DNA from: Neotabrizicola shimadae
GTDB lineage: Bacteria; Pseudomonadota; Alphaproteobacteria; Rhodobacterales; Rhodobacteraceae
DNA: 64,000 nt
Assembly: GCF_019623905.1 (NCBI RefSeq)
Contig: NZ_CP069370.1
Location: forward strand, 2,604,001 to 2,668,000
Direction of reading: 5' to 3'
Both the position numbers and the translations under genes were made by a program. This document shows positions 17,997-27,084 of the stretch, in pieces (position 1 is the first letter of the stretch; each line of letters begins with the position of its first letter). The notes beneath the pieces were generated by a model. The model had not been told where the DNA came from. It searched no databases and saw only the letters and a list, made by a program, of their open reading frames with translations.

Positions 17997-18338
17997 TCAG
18001 TTCGGGAACCAGTTCGGAATGCTGTTGGTCTGGTACTCCCCGATGACCGTCCCACCGGGAGCGAGTTTGTTGCACACTGGCAGCCCTGATACGGGGTCGT
18101 TGCGCCGCGTGGCATAGCCTTCGAAGCCATCGTCGATCAGCCAGGTCTGGCAACCATCGGGATCATAAGCGATCGCGGTCTGCTTCGTCAGGCCAGGCTT
18201 GCTGTCGACACCCGTGTCGTAGGCAGTGGCGATCACGGGCAGACCGTTCGAGGTGCTGCGAGCGGTCGGACTGACGCCACAGGCGGACAGCGCGGAAAGG
18301 ACCAACAGGCCAGCGCCAAGGGAAAAAACTCTGTTCAT
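17997..18338 (-). CDS. Small lipoprotein with a DPDGC module
   Basis: 113 residues with a lipoprotein signal (LSALSAC, lipidated Cys20). The mature part carries a module DPDGC (Cys63)...W...D.G.EG...R..P.SG.PVC (Cys89). The upstream OmpA-like protein has the same module with the same 26-residue Cys-Cys spacing. ATG 18338 has GGTGGTGAG upstream, overlapping the stop of the OmpA gene, so the two are coupled. Probably an outer-membrane-attached periplasmic protein; exact role unknown. Confidence 0.8.
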   Translation of the reverse strand: MNRVFSLGAGLLVLSALSACGVSPTARSTSNGLPVIATAYDTGVDSKPGLTKQTAIAYDPDGCQTWLIDDGFEGYATRRNDPVSGLPVCNKLAPGGTVIGEYQTNSIPNWFPN

Positions 18339-18343
18339 GACAC

Positions 18344-18949
18344 TCACCACCGATAGCAGATGACTTCGACGCGACGGTTCTTCTGCATGTTCGCCGGCGA
18401 GTCATTGGGGGCAATCGGCCGTGTCTCGCCAAAGCCAATCTGACGCTCCACCGCGGCGCCTTGCGACCGGGCCACGGCAGCGACCGAAGCGGCGCGCCGC
18501 TCGGACAGGCCCTGATTGTAGGCATTCGAGGCACGGCTGTCAGTATGGCCGTAGATTGCATAACCAAAGGCATTGGCGGTGCGGAAGAACTCTTCCAGCC
18601 GGGCGCGGCCGGATGCGGTCAGTTTGGCCGAGTCCGTGGCAAACAGAGTGTCAGTGTTCTCCACAAGACAGGTGTTCTTGCGCAGGCACACGGGCTTTCC
18701 GGTCTTTGGGTTGACGCGGCTGACCATGAACCCCTCGGCGCCACCATCGGCGTACCAGTGCATACAGCCATCGGGGTCGATCCAGACGCCCCATTCGACA
18801 AATCCGGTCGCGCGCGGTGCGGTTTCAGGAGGGACACCCGTAATGGGTGCGGCAACCTCTGCCTGCGCAGTCACTGACCATGCCGAAGCAACCATGACGG
18901 CTGCAACCGTAGCCAACCGACGAAATGAAATTGTACCGGACCCCAACAA
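18344..18949 (-). CDS. OmpA-family protein with N-terminal DPDGC module
   Basis: About 201 residues from TTG 18949, which has GGAGAG upstream and gives a good signal peptide (SFRRLATVAAVMVASAWSVTAQA). No ATG fits except an internal one in the signal segment, so the start is moderately uncertain. Residues 50-90 hold the module DPDGC...PVC shared with the next gene. Residues about 98-200 form an OmpA peptidoglycan-binding domain: DSAKLTASGRARLEEFF, IYGHTDSRAS, NQGLSERRAASV, NRRVEV. It probably links the outer membrane to peptidoglycan. No beta-barrel is present. Confidence 0.85.
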   Translation of the reverse strand: MLGSGTISFRRLATVAAVMVASAWSVTAQAEVAAPITGVPPETAPRATGFVEWGVWIDPDGCMHWYADGGAEGFMVSRVNPKTGKPVCLRKNTCLVENTDTLFATDSAKLTASGRARLEEFFRTANAFGYAIYGHTDSRASNAYNQGLSERRAASVAAVARSQGAAVERQIGFGETRPIAPNDSPANMQKNRRVEVICYRW

Positions 18950-19121
18950 TGCAGCTCTCCCGACCTTGGCCCCACCCAAGCGCGACCCGTCCCAATTGTG
19001 GCTAGAATACGGTGAAGTAAAGAAAAATCGATGGAATCGCGTTTGGGCTTCAGCCAATGATCCCGGGGCATAGAAAATCCCTACACAGCATGAGGGATTT
19101 CTCTTGAAGCGGAAACAGCCC

Positions 19122-20435
19122 TCAAGGGATAGCCGGTTCGCCCGACAATGAGTTGGGCGCCGAGCCGACGATTCGCACCCGCACCAGGTCTCCAACCTGC
19201 CCCGACGAGTCGCGGACATGAACGGCGTGAAGGTGATCCGATTTGCCAACCATCTGCCCCGGAAGCCGCCCGGACTTCTCGTAGAGCACGGTGACTTCCT
19301 TGCCCACCATCACCATCTGAGCTGCGCGCTGCTGTTCGGTGATCAAAGCCTGGAGGAGTTGCAGCCGTTCATCCGCGACGTCGCCGTCAACCGGATGCCT
19401 TTCAGCCGCAGGGGTGCCTGGCCGGGAGGAGTACTTGAAGCTGAAGGCCGCGCCAAAACCGACGGCACGGATCAGGTCAAGCGTCTGCCGGAAATCCTGA
19501 TCGGTTTCGCCCGGGAAGCCAACGATGAAATCAGAGCTGAGCAGGATGTCCGGGCGCGCTGCGCGGATACGTTCGACCAGCCTCAGATACTGGTCGGCCG
19601 TGTGCTTTCGGTTCATCGCCTTCAGGATCCGGTCCGACCCGGACTGCACCGGGAGATGCAGGTAGGGCATCAACTGGGTCACTTCGCCGTGCGCGGCGAT
19701 GAGGTCCTCGTCCATGTCATTCGGATGGCTTGTTGTATAGCGGATGCGCGCAAGCCCCTCGATACGGGCGAGGTTGCGTATCAGTCGCGCCAGGGACCAA
19801 GGGCCATCAGGGCCTTCGCCGTGGTAGGCGTTGACGTTCTGGCCTAGCAACGTGATCTCGCAGACACCGCGCGCGACGAGATCCTCTGCCTCGGCCATCA
19901 GTCGGGAAACAGGGCGGCTGACCTCGGCCCCCCTGGTGTAAGGCACGACACAGAACGCGCAGAACTTGTCGCAGCCCTCCTGCACCGTCAGAAAGGCCGT
20001 CGGGCCCCGCAGGGCCTTGCGTTCCGGCAGGTGGTCGAACTTGTCTTCGGGCGGAAATTCGGTATCGACGCTGCGGCCTGGCGCCTTGGCCAGGGCAGGC
20101 AGGCGATGGTAGCTCTGGGGGCCAACGACAAGATCGACAAGCGGCATCCGCCGAATGATCTCTTCGCCTTCGGCCTGAGCCACGCAACCGGCAACACCAA
20201 TCTTCAGGTCGGGTCGAGCCGCCTTTAGCGGCTTCAAGCGCCCCAGATCAGAGTACAACTTCTCGGAAGCCTTCTCGCGGATGTGGCAAGTGTTCAGCAG
20301 GACCATGTCTGCTTCTTCCACCGCCTCGGTCAGGACATAACCCTCGGCGCCCATGGCTTCGGCCATGCGCTCGCTGTCGTAGACATTCATCTGACAGCCA
20401 TAGGTCTTGATGAAGAGCTTCTTCGCGTCCGCCAT
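19122..20435 (-). CDS. miaB: tRNA-2-methylthio-N6-dimethylallyladenosine synthase
   Basis: Radical-SAM methylthiotransferase that modifies A37 of tRNAs reading UNN codons. 437 residues. The N-terminal domain carries the auxiliary-cluster Cys residues ([22 protein letters not shown]). The radical-SAM cluster is [10 protein letters not shown], followed by RGAEVSRP. The C-terminal TRAM domain begins near residue 375. ATG 20435 matches the family start ([17 protein letters not shown]). Confidence 0.97.
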   Translation of the reverse strand: MADAKKLFIKTYGCQMNVYDSERMAEAMGAEGYVLTEAVEEADMVLLNTCHIREKASEKLYSDLGRLKPLKAARPDLKIGVAGCVAQAEGEEIIRRMPLVDLVVGPQSYHRLPALAKAPGRSVDTEFPPEDKFDHLPERKALRGPTAFLTVQEGCDKFCAFCVVPYTRGAEVSRPVSRLMAEAEDLVARGVCEITLLGQNVNAYHGEGPDGPWSLARLIRNLARIEGLARIRYTTSHPNDMDEDLIAAHGEVTQLMPYLHLPVQSGSDRILKAMNRKHTADQYLRLVERIRAARPDILLSSDFIVGFPGETDQDFRQTLDLIRAVGFGAAFSFKYSSRPGTPAAERHPVDGDVADERLQLLQALITEQQRAAQMVMVGKEVTVLYEKSGRLPGQMVGKSDHLHAVHVRDSSGQVGDLVRVRIVGSAPNSLSGEPAIP

Positions 20436-20560
20436 GGTTGAACCCCCATCCGAAGGCCCGTGCCATACACGATCCTGGCCGCCTTGGGCAATCCGCCCCC
20501 CTTGCCTTGTGGCTTTGCTTGCCCTTTTCTGCAACCGTTCTGGAAAATCACGGGTCGCCG

Positions 20561-21430
20561 ATGCGATACACTGGCCTTATCGACTTTCTGACCCGTTCCA
20601 GGGCCCTGCTGGCCAAGGGGCCGGTCGCGGTTATCGTGATCGAAGACCGGGTCGAGGTGGAAAGCACGCTGCGCCATCATCTGAATGCCGGGTTCCGCGC
20701 TGTCGTCGCACTGGCGCCCGAAGGAATCGAGTTGCCGGAGGATCTGGCCGACAGCATCCATGCGGTGACCTACGGCGTGCATGGGCCAGGTGCGCTGACC
20801 AGTGCCATCAATACACTGATCGATGCAGCGCCCGGAACCTGGTTCTACTATTGCTACAATGCAGAGTACCTGTTCCATCCCTTCTGCGAGACACGCAACA
20901 TCCGCGAGTTGATCACGTTCCAGACAGAAGAACGGCGCGATGCCATCTTGAGCTATGTGGTGGACCTCTATGCCGAGGATCTGCGTCGTTTTCCTGACGC
21001 CGTTTCAACAGCGGACGCCTGCCTTGATCGCTCGGGATACTATGCGCTTGGCCGGAATGATCCGGCAAACCAGAACCACCCTAAGGAACGGCAGCTGAAT
21101 TTCTTCGGTGGCCTGCGCTGGCGGTTCGAGGAGCACATTCCTTTGGCGAAGCGCAAGATTGACCGGATCGCACTGTTCAAGGCCAAGCCGGGGCTACTGC
21201 TGAGAGAGGACTACACACTCAACGATGAGGAGTACAACACCTACGCCTGCCCATGGCACAACAACATCACCACGGCCATCGTGTCATTCCGCACAGCAAA
21301 GGCGCTGCGCACCAACCCGGGATCACGCGACCTGGTGCCGACCTTCCGGTGGTACAACTCTGAGCGCTTCGATTGGACGTCGACACAGCTCATGAACCTT
21401 GGCCTGATGGAACCCGGTCAATGGTTCTGA
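20561..21430 (+). CDS. Glycosyltransferase-2-like protein, function uncertain
   Basis: 289 residues, no signal peptide or membrane segment. The first 100 residues look like a Rossmann-type fold ([32 protein letters not shown]). The middle contains [12 protein letters not shown] and a long region with conserved aromatic residues ([25 protein letters not shown]). This recalls GT2-like proteins of alphaproteobacteria, but no DxD motif is obvious and the assignment is tentative. The gene is divergent from miaB and followed 123 bases later by an ABC-F gene. Confidence 0.6.
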   Translation: MRYTGLIDFLTRSRALLAKGPVAVIVIEDRVEVESTLRHHLNAGFRAVVALAPEGIELPEDLADSIHAVTYGVHGPGALTSAINTLIDAAPGTWFYYCYNAEYLFHPFCETRNIRELITFQTEERRDAILSYVVDLYAEDLRRFPDAVSTADACLDRSGYYALGRNDPANQNHPKERQLNFFGGLRWRFEEHIPLAKRKIDRIALFKAKPGLLLREDYTLNDEEYNTYACPWHNNITTAIVSFRTAKALRTNPGSRDLVPTFRWYNSERFDWTSTQLMNLGLMEPGQWF

Positions 21431-21553
21431 TCGCACCTGCTTGACTCACGCCGCCCGAGACACCAGATCCGCACCAAGAAACGAAGGAAATCCCGCCGAT
21501 GCGCCTGCCCGAAACCGAGAGACTGGTCCCTTCCGGCATTCGCAGGTGCAATC

Positions 21554-23056
21554 ATGTCATCCGTCTTCGTTCTTTCAAGAGTCGGCGTCTCCCGTCCTGA
21601 CGGATCGACCCTCCTTCCGCCAATAACAGCAAGTTTCGGCTCCGGCGTGACCGCGCTTGTCGGACCGAACGGCGTAGGCAAGTCCACGGTATTGCGCCTT
21701 CTGGCCGGCGAGATCGACGGGACCGGCGGCCATGTCCGGAGACCGGGCAGGATCGGGTTCCTTCGCCAGATCGAGCCATCGGGGATACAGTCTCTTCATG
21801 AGGTCTTTCCTGCCGGCATGACTGATGGCTTGATCCGCGCCCAGCTTGGCCGGGCCGGGGTTCATGCGGAACCTGACCGGGCATTGTCGAGCCTTTCCGG
21901 CGGGCAGCGGACCCGTGCACGGCTGGCGGCATTGATTGCAGGAACCCCAGATGCGCTGTTGCTGGATGAACCGACCAACCATCTGGATGCAGATGGCGTG
22001 GCTCTCGTGCTCCACCTGCTTTCGGACTTCACAGGGCCTGTCGTTGTTTCAAGCCATGACACCACACTTCTTCGCCGGTGCAGCCGGTTCGCAGCACTTT
22101 CCCCACGCGGACTGACCCTTCATGGCCACGGTTACGACGCCTTCGCAATCGCGCAGAAAAGAGAGGCGGCGGGTCGGCAGCGCACCCTGGACCTTGCCGA
22201 ACGCGCAAGGTCAAAGGCAATGCGGGCGGCGCAGGAAGCTTCCGAGCGCAAGGCACGCCATGACGCCGCAGGCCGGCGTGACCGATCGAGCGGGAGCCAA
22301 GGCAGGATGCTGATGGATTTCCGGAAGGACCGCGCAGAGGGGAGCGATCGGGGGCTGTCGCGGATGTCGGATCGGCGGGTGGTGGCCGCCACTGAGGCCT
22401 TGGCCGTGGCACGGGCGGCCGTGGATCTGCGTCAGCCTCTTTCTGCGCTCATGCCACGGCTGGATATGCCACCCACGCGCTTGCTGCTGAGGGCCCGCGG
22501 GTTGTCGGGTAGTGCGGGGTCTGCAAGTCACGCCATCGGGCCCTTCGACATCGACATCACCGGGCCCGAGCGGATTGCAGTCACGGGACCGAACGGATCA
22601 GGCAAGTCCACGCTTCTGCGCCTCCTTTCCGGCGATCTGCATCCCACATCGGGGCGATTGGATCGCATGGTCCGAACCGCCCGGCTGGACCAGCACTTGG
22701 TACCAGCAGGTGAGGACCTGATAGAAGCTATGCGGGCTGCCCATCCGGCCCTTTCGCTACAGGATGTCCACGCCTCGCTAGCCCGGTTCGGGTTTCGCGG
22801 CGCTGCGGCCAAGGTCAGCCGAGCAGGCTTGAGCGGAGGCGAAGCGCTGCGGGCTTCCCTAGCAATCGTGTTTGGCGGCCCGGAACCGCCCTCGCTGCTG
22901 CTGCTGGACGAGCCAACCAACCACCTCGACTCGGAGGCTCGGACTATGCTGGAGGAAGCCCTCGTCGCTTTCGATGCCGCGTTGGTCATCGCCAGTCACG
23001 ACAGGGATTTCCTGAAAGCGATAGGAACCACGCGCGAGATAAAACTCGCGCCCTAA
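21554..23056 (+). CDS. ABC-F family ATP-binding protein
   Basis: 500 residues with two ABC domains and no membrane segment. Domain 1 has Walker A GPNGVGKST, signature LSGGQ and Walker B LLLDEPTNHLD. Domain 2 has GPNGSGKST, signature LSGGE and LLLLDEPTNHLD. A charged linker (about residues 195-285) joins them. ABC-F proteins act on the ribosome in translation or antibiotic protection; the subclass cannot be fixed by eye. The gene overlaps the convergent regulator gene by 4 bases at 23053-23056. Confidence 0.9.
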   Translation: MSSVFVLSRVGVSRPDGSTLLPPITASFGSGVTALVGPNGVGKSTVLRLLAGEIDGTGGHVRRPGRIGFLRQIEPSGIQSLHEVFPAGMTDGLIRAQLGRAGVHAEPDRALSSLSGGQRTRARLAALIAGTPDALLLDEPTNHLDADGVALVLHLLSDFTGPVVVSSHDTTLLRRCSRFAALSPRGLTLHGHGYDAFAIAQKREAAGRQRTLDLAERARSKAMRAAQEASERKARHDAAGRRDRSSGSQGRMLMDFRKDRAEGSDRGLSRMSDRRVVAATEALAVARAAVDLRQPLSALMPRLDMPPTRLLLRARGLSGSAGSASHAIGPFDIDITGPERIAVTGPNGSGKSTLLRLLSGDLHPTSGRLDRMVRTARLDQHLVPAGEDLIEAMRAAHPALSLQDVHASLARFGFRGAAAKVSRAGLSGGEALRASLAIVFGGPEPPSLLLLDEPTNHLDSEARTMLEEALVAFDAALVIASHDRDFLKAIGTTREIKLAP

Positions 23057-23949
23057 CCTTCAGCCTCGGCGGTCGGCACTTGCACCAGGGCGACCCCTGT
23101 ATCGGCCACGCGGGTCATGCTGACCATGTTTTCCAGGCAGTGGCGCACCTCGAACGGCGCGCTGTCGCCTTGCTCGAAAGGATCAAAATCCTGGGCAGCT
23201 TCGAAATCGGCGATGTTCGTCGCGTCGTCGCCCGTTATCGCGCGCTCGCGTTCCAGAACCATTGGCGAGACGGTCGGCACCATAAGCCGGTCCGAGGGGC
23301 CCATCATGAGCCCCGTCAGCCGCCGCGCGACAGGCTGCTGACCGGGGTTGGTCAACATGAACATCATGGCCTGATAGCGCTTTTCGGAGAGTTGGATGTA
23401 GAGCCGGTTCATGAGCAAGAGCGCCCAGCCCCCGAATTCGAAACCGTTGGCGCCGTAGCGGGCCTCGATCAGACCGTCTCGCGGGCTGAGCATCATGGCC
23501 ATCCGAACGACCCTACCAGGGCGGGTGAACGACCAGTAGTACAACGAGTAATGGCCGAAGTATTCGACCCCTCGGCGCTCCGTCTCTTTTCGAGCATCGT
23601 TCAGGGCGTCATAGGGCAATTCAAGCCCGACGACCGATGGACCCTCCGCCGATGCGGGCCGGCGCAGTGGCACCGTGCCGGGACCGAGGTCAAGAACGCG
23701 CGCGAAATGCTCGGCAGGCGCCTCGAATGCCAAGGCGGAAAAACCAGGGCGGGCGCGTGCGATCTCTGACGCGATTCGCGTCAGATTGTGACCTGAGGGG
23801 GTCACCTTCCCCGAAAGCCAGCGCGAGATCACCGACTTGTCCACCCCTACAGCCGCTCCGAGCGCCGCAGGCGACATATTGATGACCTTCAGGGCCAACC
23901 CGAGGCGCCCAGAAAAAGTGTCAGGGATGTCCAAGGTACAGGGTTCCAC
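23053..23949 (-). CDS. XRE-type HTH transcriptional regulator with unknown C-terminal domain
   Basis: 298 residues. An N-terminal Cro/CI-type HTH (about residues 12-65; LGAAVGVDKSVISRWLSGKVTPSGHNLTRIASEIA) is followed by a ~230-residue domain I do not recognise, containing YFGHYSLYYWSFTRPG and GGWALLLMNRLYIQLSEKRYQAMMFMLTNP. The start is GTG 23949; no better start with a ribosome site is seen. Four phased TGCAAC repeats and a 12-bp inverted repeat lie just upstream (23963-24034), suggesting autoregulation. A ligand-sensing role is likely but unproven. Confidence 0.8.
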   Translation of the reverse strand: MEPCTLDIPDTFSGRLGLALKVINMSPAALGAAVGVDKSVISRWLSGKVTPSGHNLTRIASEIARARPGFSALAFEAPAEHFARVLDLGPGTVPLRRPASAEGPSVVGLELPYDALNDARKETERRGVEYFGHYSLYYWSFTRPGRVVRMAMMLSPRDGLIEARYGANGFEFGGWALLLMNRLYIQLSEKRYQAMMFMLTNPGQQPVARRLTGLMMGPSDRLMVPTVSPMVLERERAITGDDATNIADFEAAQDFDPFEQGDSAPFEVRHCLENMVSMTRVADTGVALVQVPTAEAEG

Positions 23950-23962
23950 GGCAGCGCATCAA

Positions 23963-24034
23963 TGCAACAGAATGCAACCTTCCGCCAATCCGTGCAACCA
24001 CACATCTGCCGCTGCAACTGACGCAGCGGCAGAT
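23963..24034. promoter_or_regulatory. Phased TGCAAC repeats and 12-bp inverted repeat (candidate operator)
   Basis: TGCAAC occurs at 23963, 23973, 23993 and 24013, spaced exactly 10, 20 and 20 bases, which is one or two helical turns. The last copy lies inside a perfect inverted repeat ATCTGCCGCTGC/GCAGCGGCAGAT (24004-24015 with 24023-24034, 7-base loop). Helical phasing in front of an HTH gene suggests cooperative regulator binding. Confidence 0.55.
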
Positions 24035-24045
24035 TGGCATATAAT
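24018..24045 (+). promoter_or_regulatory. Putative plus-strand promoter with perfect -10
   Basis: A consensus TATAAT at 24040-24045 is preceded 16 bases earlier by CTGACG (24018-24023), a fair -35. It overlaps the inverted repeat at 24004-24034 and points into the structured non-coding region. Transcription would start near 24052. Confidence 0.45.
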
Positions 24046-24051
24046 TGGGGC

Positions 24052-24350
24052 ATTCAAACCGATTGACCGATTGCTGCCATGACGATCTTGCATGCACCAC
24101 GCGCCCATTCATCTGACGCCGCTTGCGTGGAATTTCACCTCGCCCGACTGGACAGGCTTGGTCCTGTGGCCTCGCCTGTCCAGTCGGATGTGCGTCTCGT
24201 CATCGCCCGCGCTGCGGCTCGAGGCGTTCGGCGCGGGCGGACGAGGAGCCGGCCCCTGGCCGGCATCATTCGCAGGCTAGCCATGGCGCTCTTCTCGACG
24301 AGTTGACCTTAAGGCTCGGATGGTTTCACGCAGCGCCTTTTTCCCAAGTT
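24052..24350 (+). ncRNA. Candidate structured RNA (or short 75-codon gene) downstream of a TATAAT promoter
   Basis: Three stem-loops follow one another: 24144-24157 with 24174-24187 (14 perfect bp), 24196-24212 with 24231-24245 (6+9 bp around a 2-base bulge), and 24248-24254 with 24258-24264 (7 bp, CCT loop). AAGGC...GCCTTTTT near 24313-24341 could be a weak terminator. A 75-codon frame (24079-24306) crosses the region but has no ribosome site or recognisable motif. I favour RNA structure over coding, at low confidence. Confidence 0.3.
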
Positions 24351-24718
24351 TGTTTCAGCACGTTCTGGCCGATTGTCCCAGTCCCCGGGGCATCGCCCAT
24401 TCACTTGCACCGACCTCTGCTGCGGCACCACCGCGCAGAGGCCGGTGCCAGTGGACAACGAGGCAATTGATCCGAGGATGATTTCACGTGCGTCACTCCG
24501 GCCTGCCTCTAGTAGGCGACGTTGCTGCATTCGCACGAGGGTTTTCGATCGCGCCTTCGCCCTGAAGCACATTCGGGAAGTCTGGTCAGCTAGACCAATT
24601 CGTCACAGCACGATGCGCGCATTTCTGGCCATGGTTCAAAGGCTTCTGGCCGATATCGAGCTTGGCGCGGACGCCCGCGACACGGACGCGCCACACGCTT
24701 GAAGCGGGCGAGGGTCCT
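24351..24718. other. Intergenic stretch without supported gene
   Basis: Short frames exist on both strands, but none has a ribosome site, a family motif or a convincing amino-acid composition. One further hairpin is present: CCTCTGC-T-GCGG/CCGC-GCAGAGG at 24414-24441. It could be decayed coding sequence or the 3' part of a structured transcript. Confidence 0.5.
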
Positions 24719-25135
24719 TCAGGAGCGGCGCAGACGGATAACCACGTCGACGCGTGAAATGACGGTACCCTGCGGCGCCTCGGGCAGACCCGCGATCTGC
24801 AGCTGGTCCTTGGGAGCATCCGTCAACTCGGCGCTGTCTTCCCAGTAGAAGTGAGGATGGTCGTCCAGCCGCGTGTCGAAGTAGGACCGCGACCCATCCA
24901 CCACCACCTCTTGCACGAGCCCGGCATCGCAAAATGCACGCAACGTATTGTATACCGTCGCAAGGCTCACTTTCGCGCCAGAACGATTGCTTGCTGCATA
25001 GAGGCTCTCGGCCGTCACATGACGGTCATGACCATCGCCCACCAGAAGGTGGGCCAGCGCCAGGCGCTGGCGCGTAGGCCGCAGCCCGCCGCGCGCAAGC
25101 CATTCCTCCCCGCGATTGCGTGTGGTGACCGCCAT
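24719..25135 (-). CDS. irr: Fur-superfamily iron response regulator Irr
   Basis: 138 residues. A winged helix (RPTRQRLALAHLLVGDG; KVSLATVYNTLRAFCDAGLVQEV) is followed by the dimerisation/metal region FDTRLDDHPHFYWEDSAEL. The His-x-His segment (HPHF) and its place beside fabA fit alphaproteobacterial Irr better than classical Fur; the N-terminal heme-regulatory Cys-Pro motif of Bradyrhizobium Irr is absent, as in other Rhodobacteraceae. Irr controls heme synthesis and iron uptake and could control the heme-uptake locus at 28006-34491 (inference). ATG 25135 is preferred because GGTGAAGGGG precedes it; ATG 25159 is the alternative. Confidence 0.85.
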   Translation of the reverse strand: MAVTTRNRGEEWLARGGLRPTRQRLALAHLLVGDGHDRHVTAESLYAASNRSGAKVSLATVYNTLRAFCDAGLVQEVVVDGSRSYFDTRLDDHPHFYWEDSAELTDAPKDQLQIAGLPEAPQGTVISRVDVVIRLRRS

Positions 25136-25313
25136 GCTCTTCGCCCCTTCACCTGCCATATAAGGGAGACTGCCCGCTCACTTCAAACGGAAATCCTGTG
25201 ATTGCGGGCGTCGAGGGCCCTACGGCGAGACACAGCCCGTTGGCCCCCCGCCCTTGCCACCCATTCCCGGCGGGTGCTAGAGGGAAACAATGCATGTGGG
25301 GGGCCAGGGCAAG

Positions 25314-25823
25314 ATGCCGCTTTATCCGTCGCGTTTCGACAAGGACGACCTGCTGAAATGCGCGCGGGGCGAATTGTTCGGACCGGGCAATGCCCAGCTT
25401 CCGGCGCCTCCGATGCTGATGATGGACCGTATAGTCGAGATTTCGGAAGACGAGGGCGAGCATGGCAAGGGCCATGTGGTGGCCGAGTTCGACATCAGCC
25501 CGGACCTCTGGTTCTTCGAATGTCACTTTCCCGGTAACCCGATCATGCCGGGTTGCCTTGGCCTTGACGGCCTGTGGCAACTGACGGGCTTCAACCTCGG
25601 CTGGCGGGGCTGGCAGGGGCGCGGCTATGCGCTTGGCGTGGGCGAGGTCAAGCTGACCGGGATGGTTCGGCCCGACCGCAAGATGCTGCGCTATTTCGTC
25701 GATTTCACCAAAGCCGTGCAGACCCGCCGCCTGACCATGGGTGTCGCAGACGGTCGGGTCGAAGCGGATGGCGAAGTGATCTATCTGGTCAAGGACATGA
25801 AGGTCGCCCTCTCTGCGTCCTGA
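25314..25823 (+). CDS. fabA: 3-hydroxydecanoyl-ACP dehydratase/isomerase
   Basis: Bifunctional hot-dog enzyme that dehydrates 3-hydroxydecanoyl-ACP and isomerises trans-2- to cis-3-decenoyl-ACP, the branch point to unsaturated fatty acids. 169 residues. The catalytic His is in [19 protein letters not shown] and the acidic partner lies in the GCLGLD segment. The family start [13 protein letters not shown] places the ATG at 25314. First gene of fabA-fabB-fabI, divergent from irr. Confidence 0.97.
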   Translation: MPLYPSRFDKDDLLKCARGELFGPGNAQLPAPPMLMMDRIVEISEDEGEHGKGHVVAEFDISPDLWFFECHFPGNPIMPGCLGLDGLWQLTGFNLGWRGWQGRGYALGVGEVKLTGMVRPDRKMLRYFVDFTKAVQTRRLTMGVADGRVEADGEVIYLVKDMKVALSAS

Positions 25824-25844
25824 CCCTTACTGAAGGAGTACCCC

Positions 25845-27074
25845 ATGCGTCGCGTCGTCATCACCGGCATCGGGATCGTCTCGCCCATCGGCAACAATGC
25901 GGCCGAGGTCGAAGCCAGCCTTCGCTCCGGCAAGTCGGGCATCGTCTTTGCACCGGACTATGCAGAGCACGGCTTCCGGTCGCGCGTGCACGGTCAGCCG
26001 AACATCGTGCTCGAGGATCACATCGACAAGCGCGACCTGCGCTTCATGGGCGATGGAGCGGCCTACACCTTCATCGCCATGACCGAAGCGGTGAAGGACA
26101 GCGGTCTTTCCGAGGCCGACATCTCGAATGAACGCACTGGCATCATCGTGGGTTCGGGTGGTCCTTCGACCAAGAGTTTCTTCCGCGCCCACAACATCGT
26201 GCGCGAAAGCGGAAGTCCCAAGCGCATTGGCCCCTTCAGTGTCACCAAGGGCATGTCCTCGACCGTCTCTGCGTGTCTTGCCACCCCGTTCAAGATCAAG
26301 GGCGTGAACTACTCGATCACATCGGCCTGCTCGACCTCGGCACATTGCGTGGGCAACGGGTCGGAGTTGATCCAGATGGGCAAACAGGACATCGTTTTCG
26401 CCGGCGGCGGAGAGGAACTTGACTGGACGCTGTCCTGCCTGTTCGATGCCATGGGCGCGATGTCGTCAAAGTACAATGATGCGCCGGAGACCGCTTCGCG
26501 ACCCTATGATGCGACACGCGACGGCTTTGTCATCGCCGGCGGTGGCGGGGTGGTGGTTCTAGAAGAATTGAACCATGCGCTGGCCCGGGGCGCCAAGATC
26601 TATGCCGAGGTCACCGGCTACGGGGCCACATCGGACGGCTACGACATGGTGGCGCCGAGCGGCGAAGGCGGCGAGCGGTCGATGCGGGTGGCGCTCTCGA
26701 CCTTGCCGGAAAGTCGCCGGATCGACTACATCAACAGCCATGGCACGTCGACCTCTGTGGGCGACGTGACGGAAGTAGAGGCGATCCGCCGAGTGTTCGG
26801 AAAGGGAAAGACGCCGCCCATTTCCTCGACGAAGTCGCTTACCGGTCATTCTCTTGGTGCAACCGGGGTGCATGAGGCGATCTATTCGCTTCTGATGTTG
26901 AACGGCCGGTTCATTGCGGCTTCGGCCAATGTGACCACGCTGGATCCCGCGCTGGACCCGTCGGAGATCGTGACGACACTGCGTGAAGGGGTCGATCTGG
27001 ATTCGGTTTTGTCGAACTCCTTCGGATTTGGCGGAACCAACGCGACGCTCGTGATGAGCAAGTACCTCGACTGA
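25845..27074 (+). CDS. fabB: Beta-ketoacyl-ACP synthase I
   Basis: Condensing enzyme that elongates both saturated and cis-unsaturated acyl-ACPs; its pairing with fabA marks the anaerobic-type unsaturated pathway. 409 residues. The catalytic triad is visible: Cys in [10 protein letters not shown], His in NSHGTST and His in [11 protein letters not shown], with C-terminal [17 protein letters not shown] precedes the ATG; it lies 21 bases after fabA. Confidence 0.97.
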   Translation: MRRVVITGIGIVSPIGNNAAEVEASLRSGKSGIVFAPDYAEHGFRSRVHGQPNIVLEDHIDKRDLRFMGDGAAYTFIAMTEAVKDSGLSEADISNERTGIIVGSGGPSTKSFFRAHNIVRESGSPKRIGPFSVTKGMSSTVSACLATPFKIKGVNYSITSACSTSAHCVGNGSELIQMGKQDIVFAGGGEELDWTLSCLFDAMGAMSSKYNDAPETASRPYDATRDGFVIAGGGGVVVLEELNHALARGAKIYAEVTGYGATSDGYDMVAPSGEGGERSMRVALSTLPESRRIDYINSHGTSTSVGDVTEVEAIRRVFGKGKTPPISSTKSLTGHSLGATGVHEAIYSLLMLNGRFIAASANVTTLDPALDPSEIVTTLREGVDLDSVLSNSFGFGGTNATLVMSKYLD

Positions 27075-27084
27075 CGGAGGCATC

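Noticed and set aside
23963-24018. TGCAAC repeats as a CRISPR array
   Set aside because: The units are 6 bases long with 4-14 base gaps; no repeat-spacer structure of CRISPR size and no cas genes.
24079-24306. A 75-codon gene in the HTH-irr gap
   Set aside because: It sits behind a TATAAT, but has no ribosome site or family motif, and the region is dominated by stem-loops. Kept only as an alternative in the ncRNA entry.
24373-24702. Possible transposase remnant in the HTH-irr gap
   Set aside because: The short frames show no DDE or HTH motif, and I find no terminal inverted repeats or target duplication.
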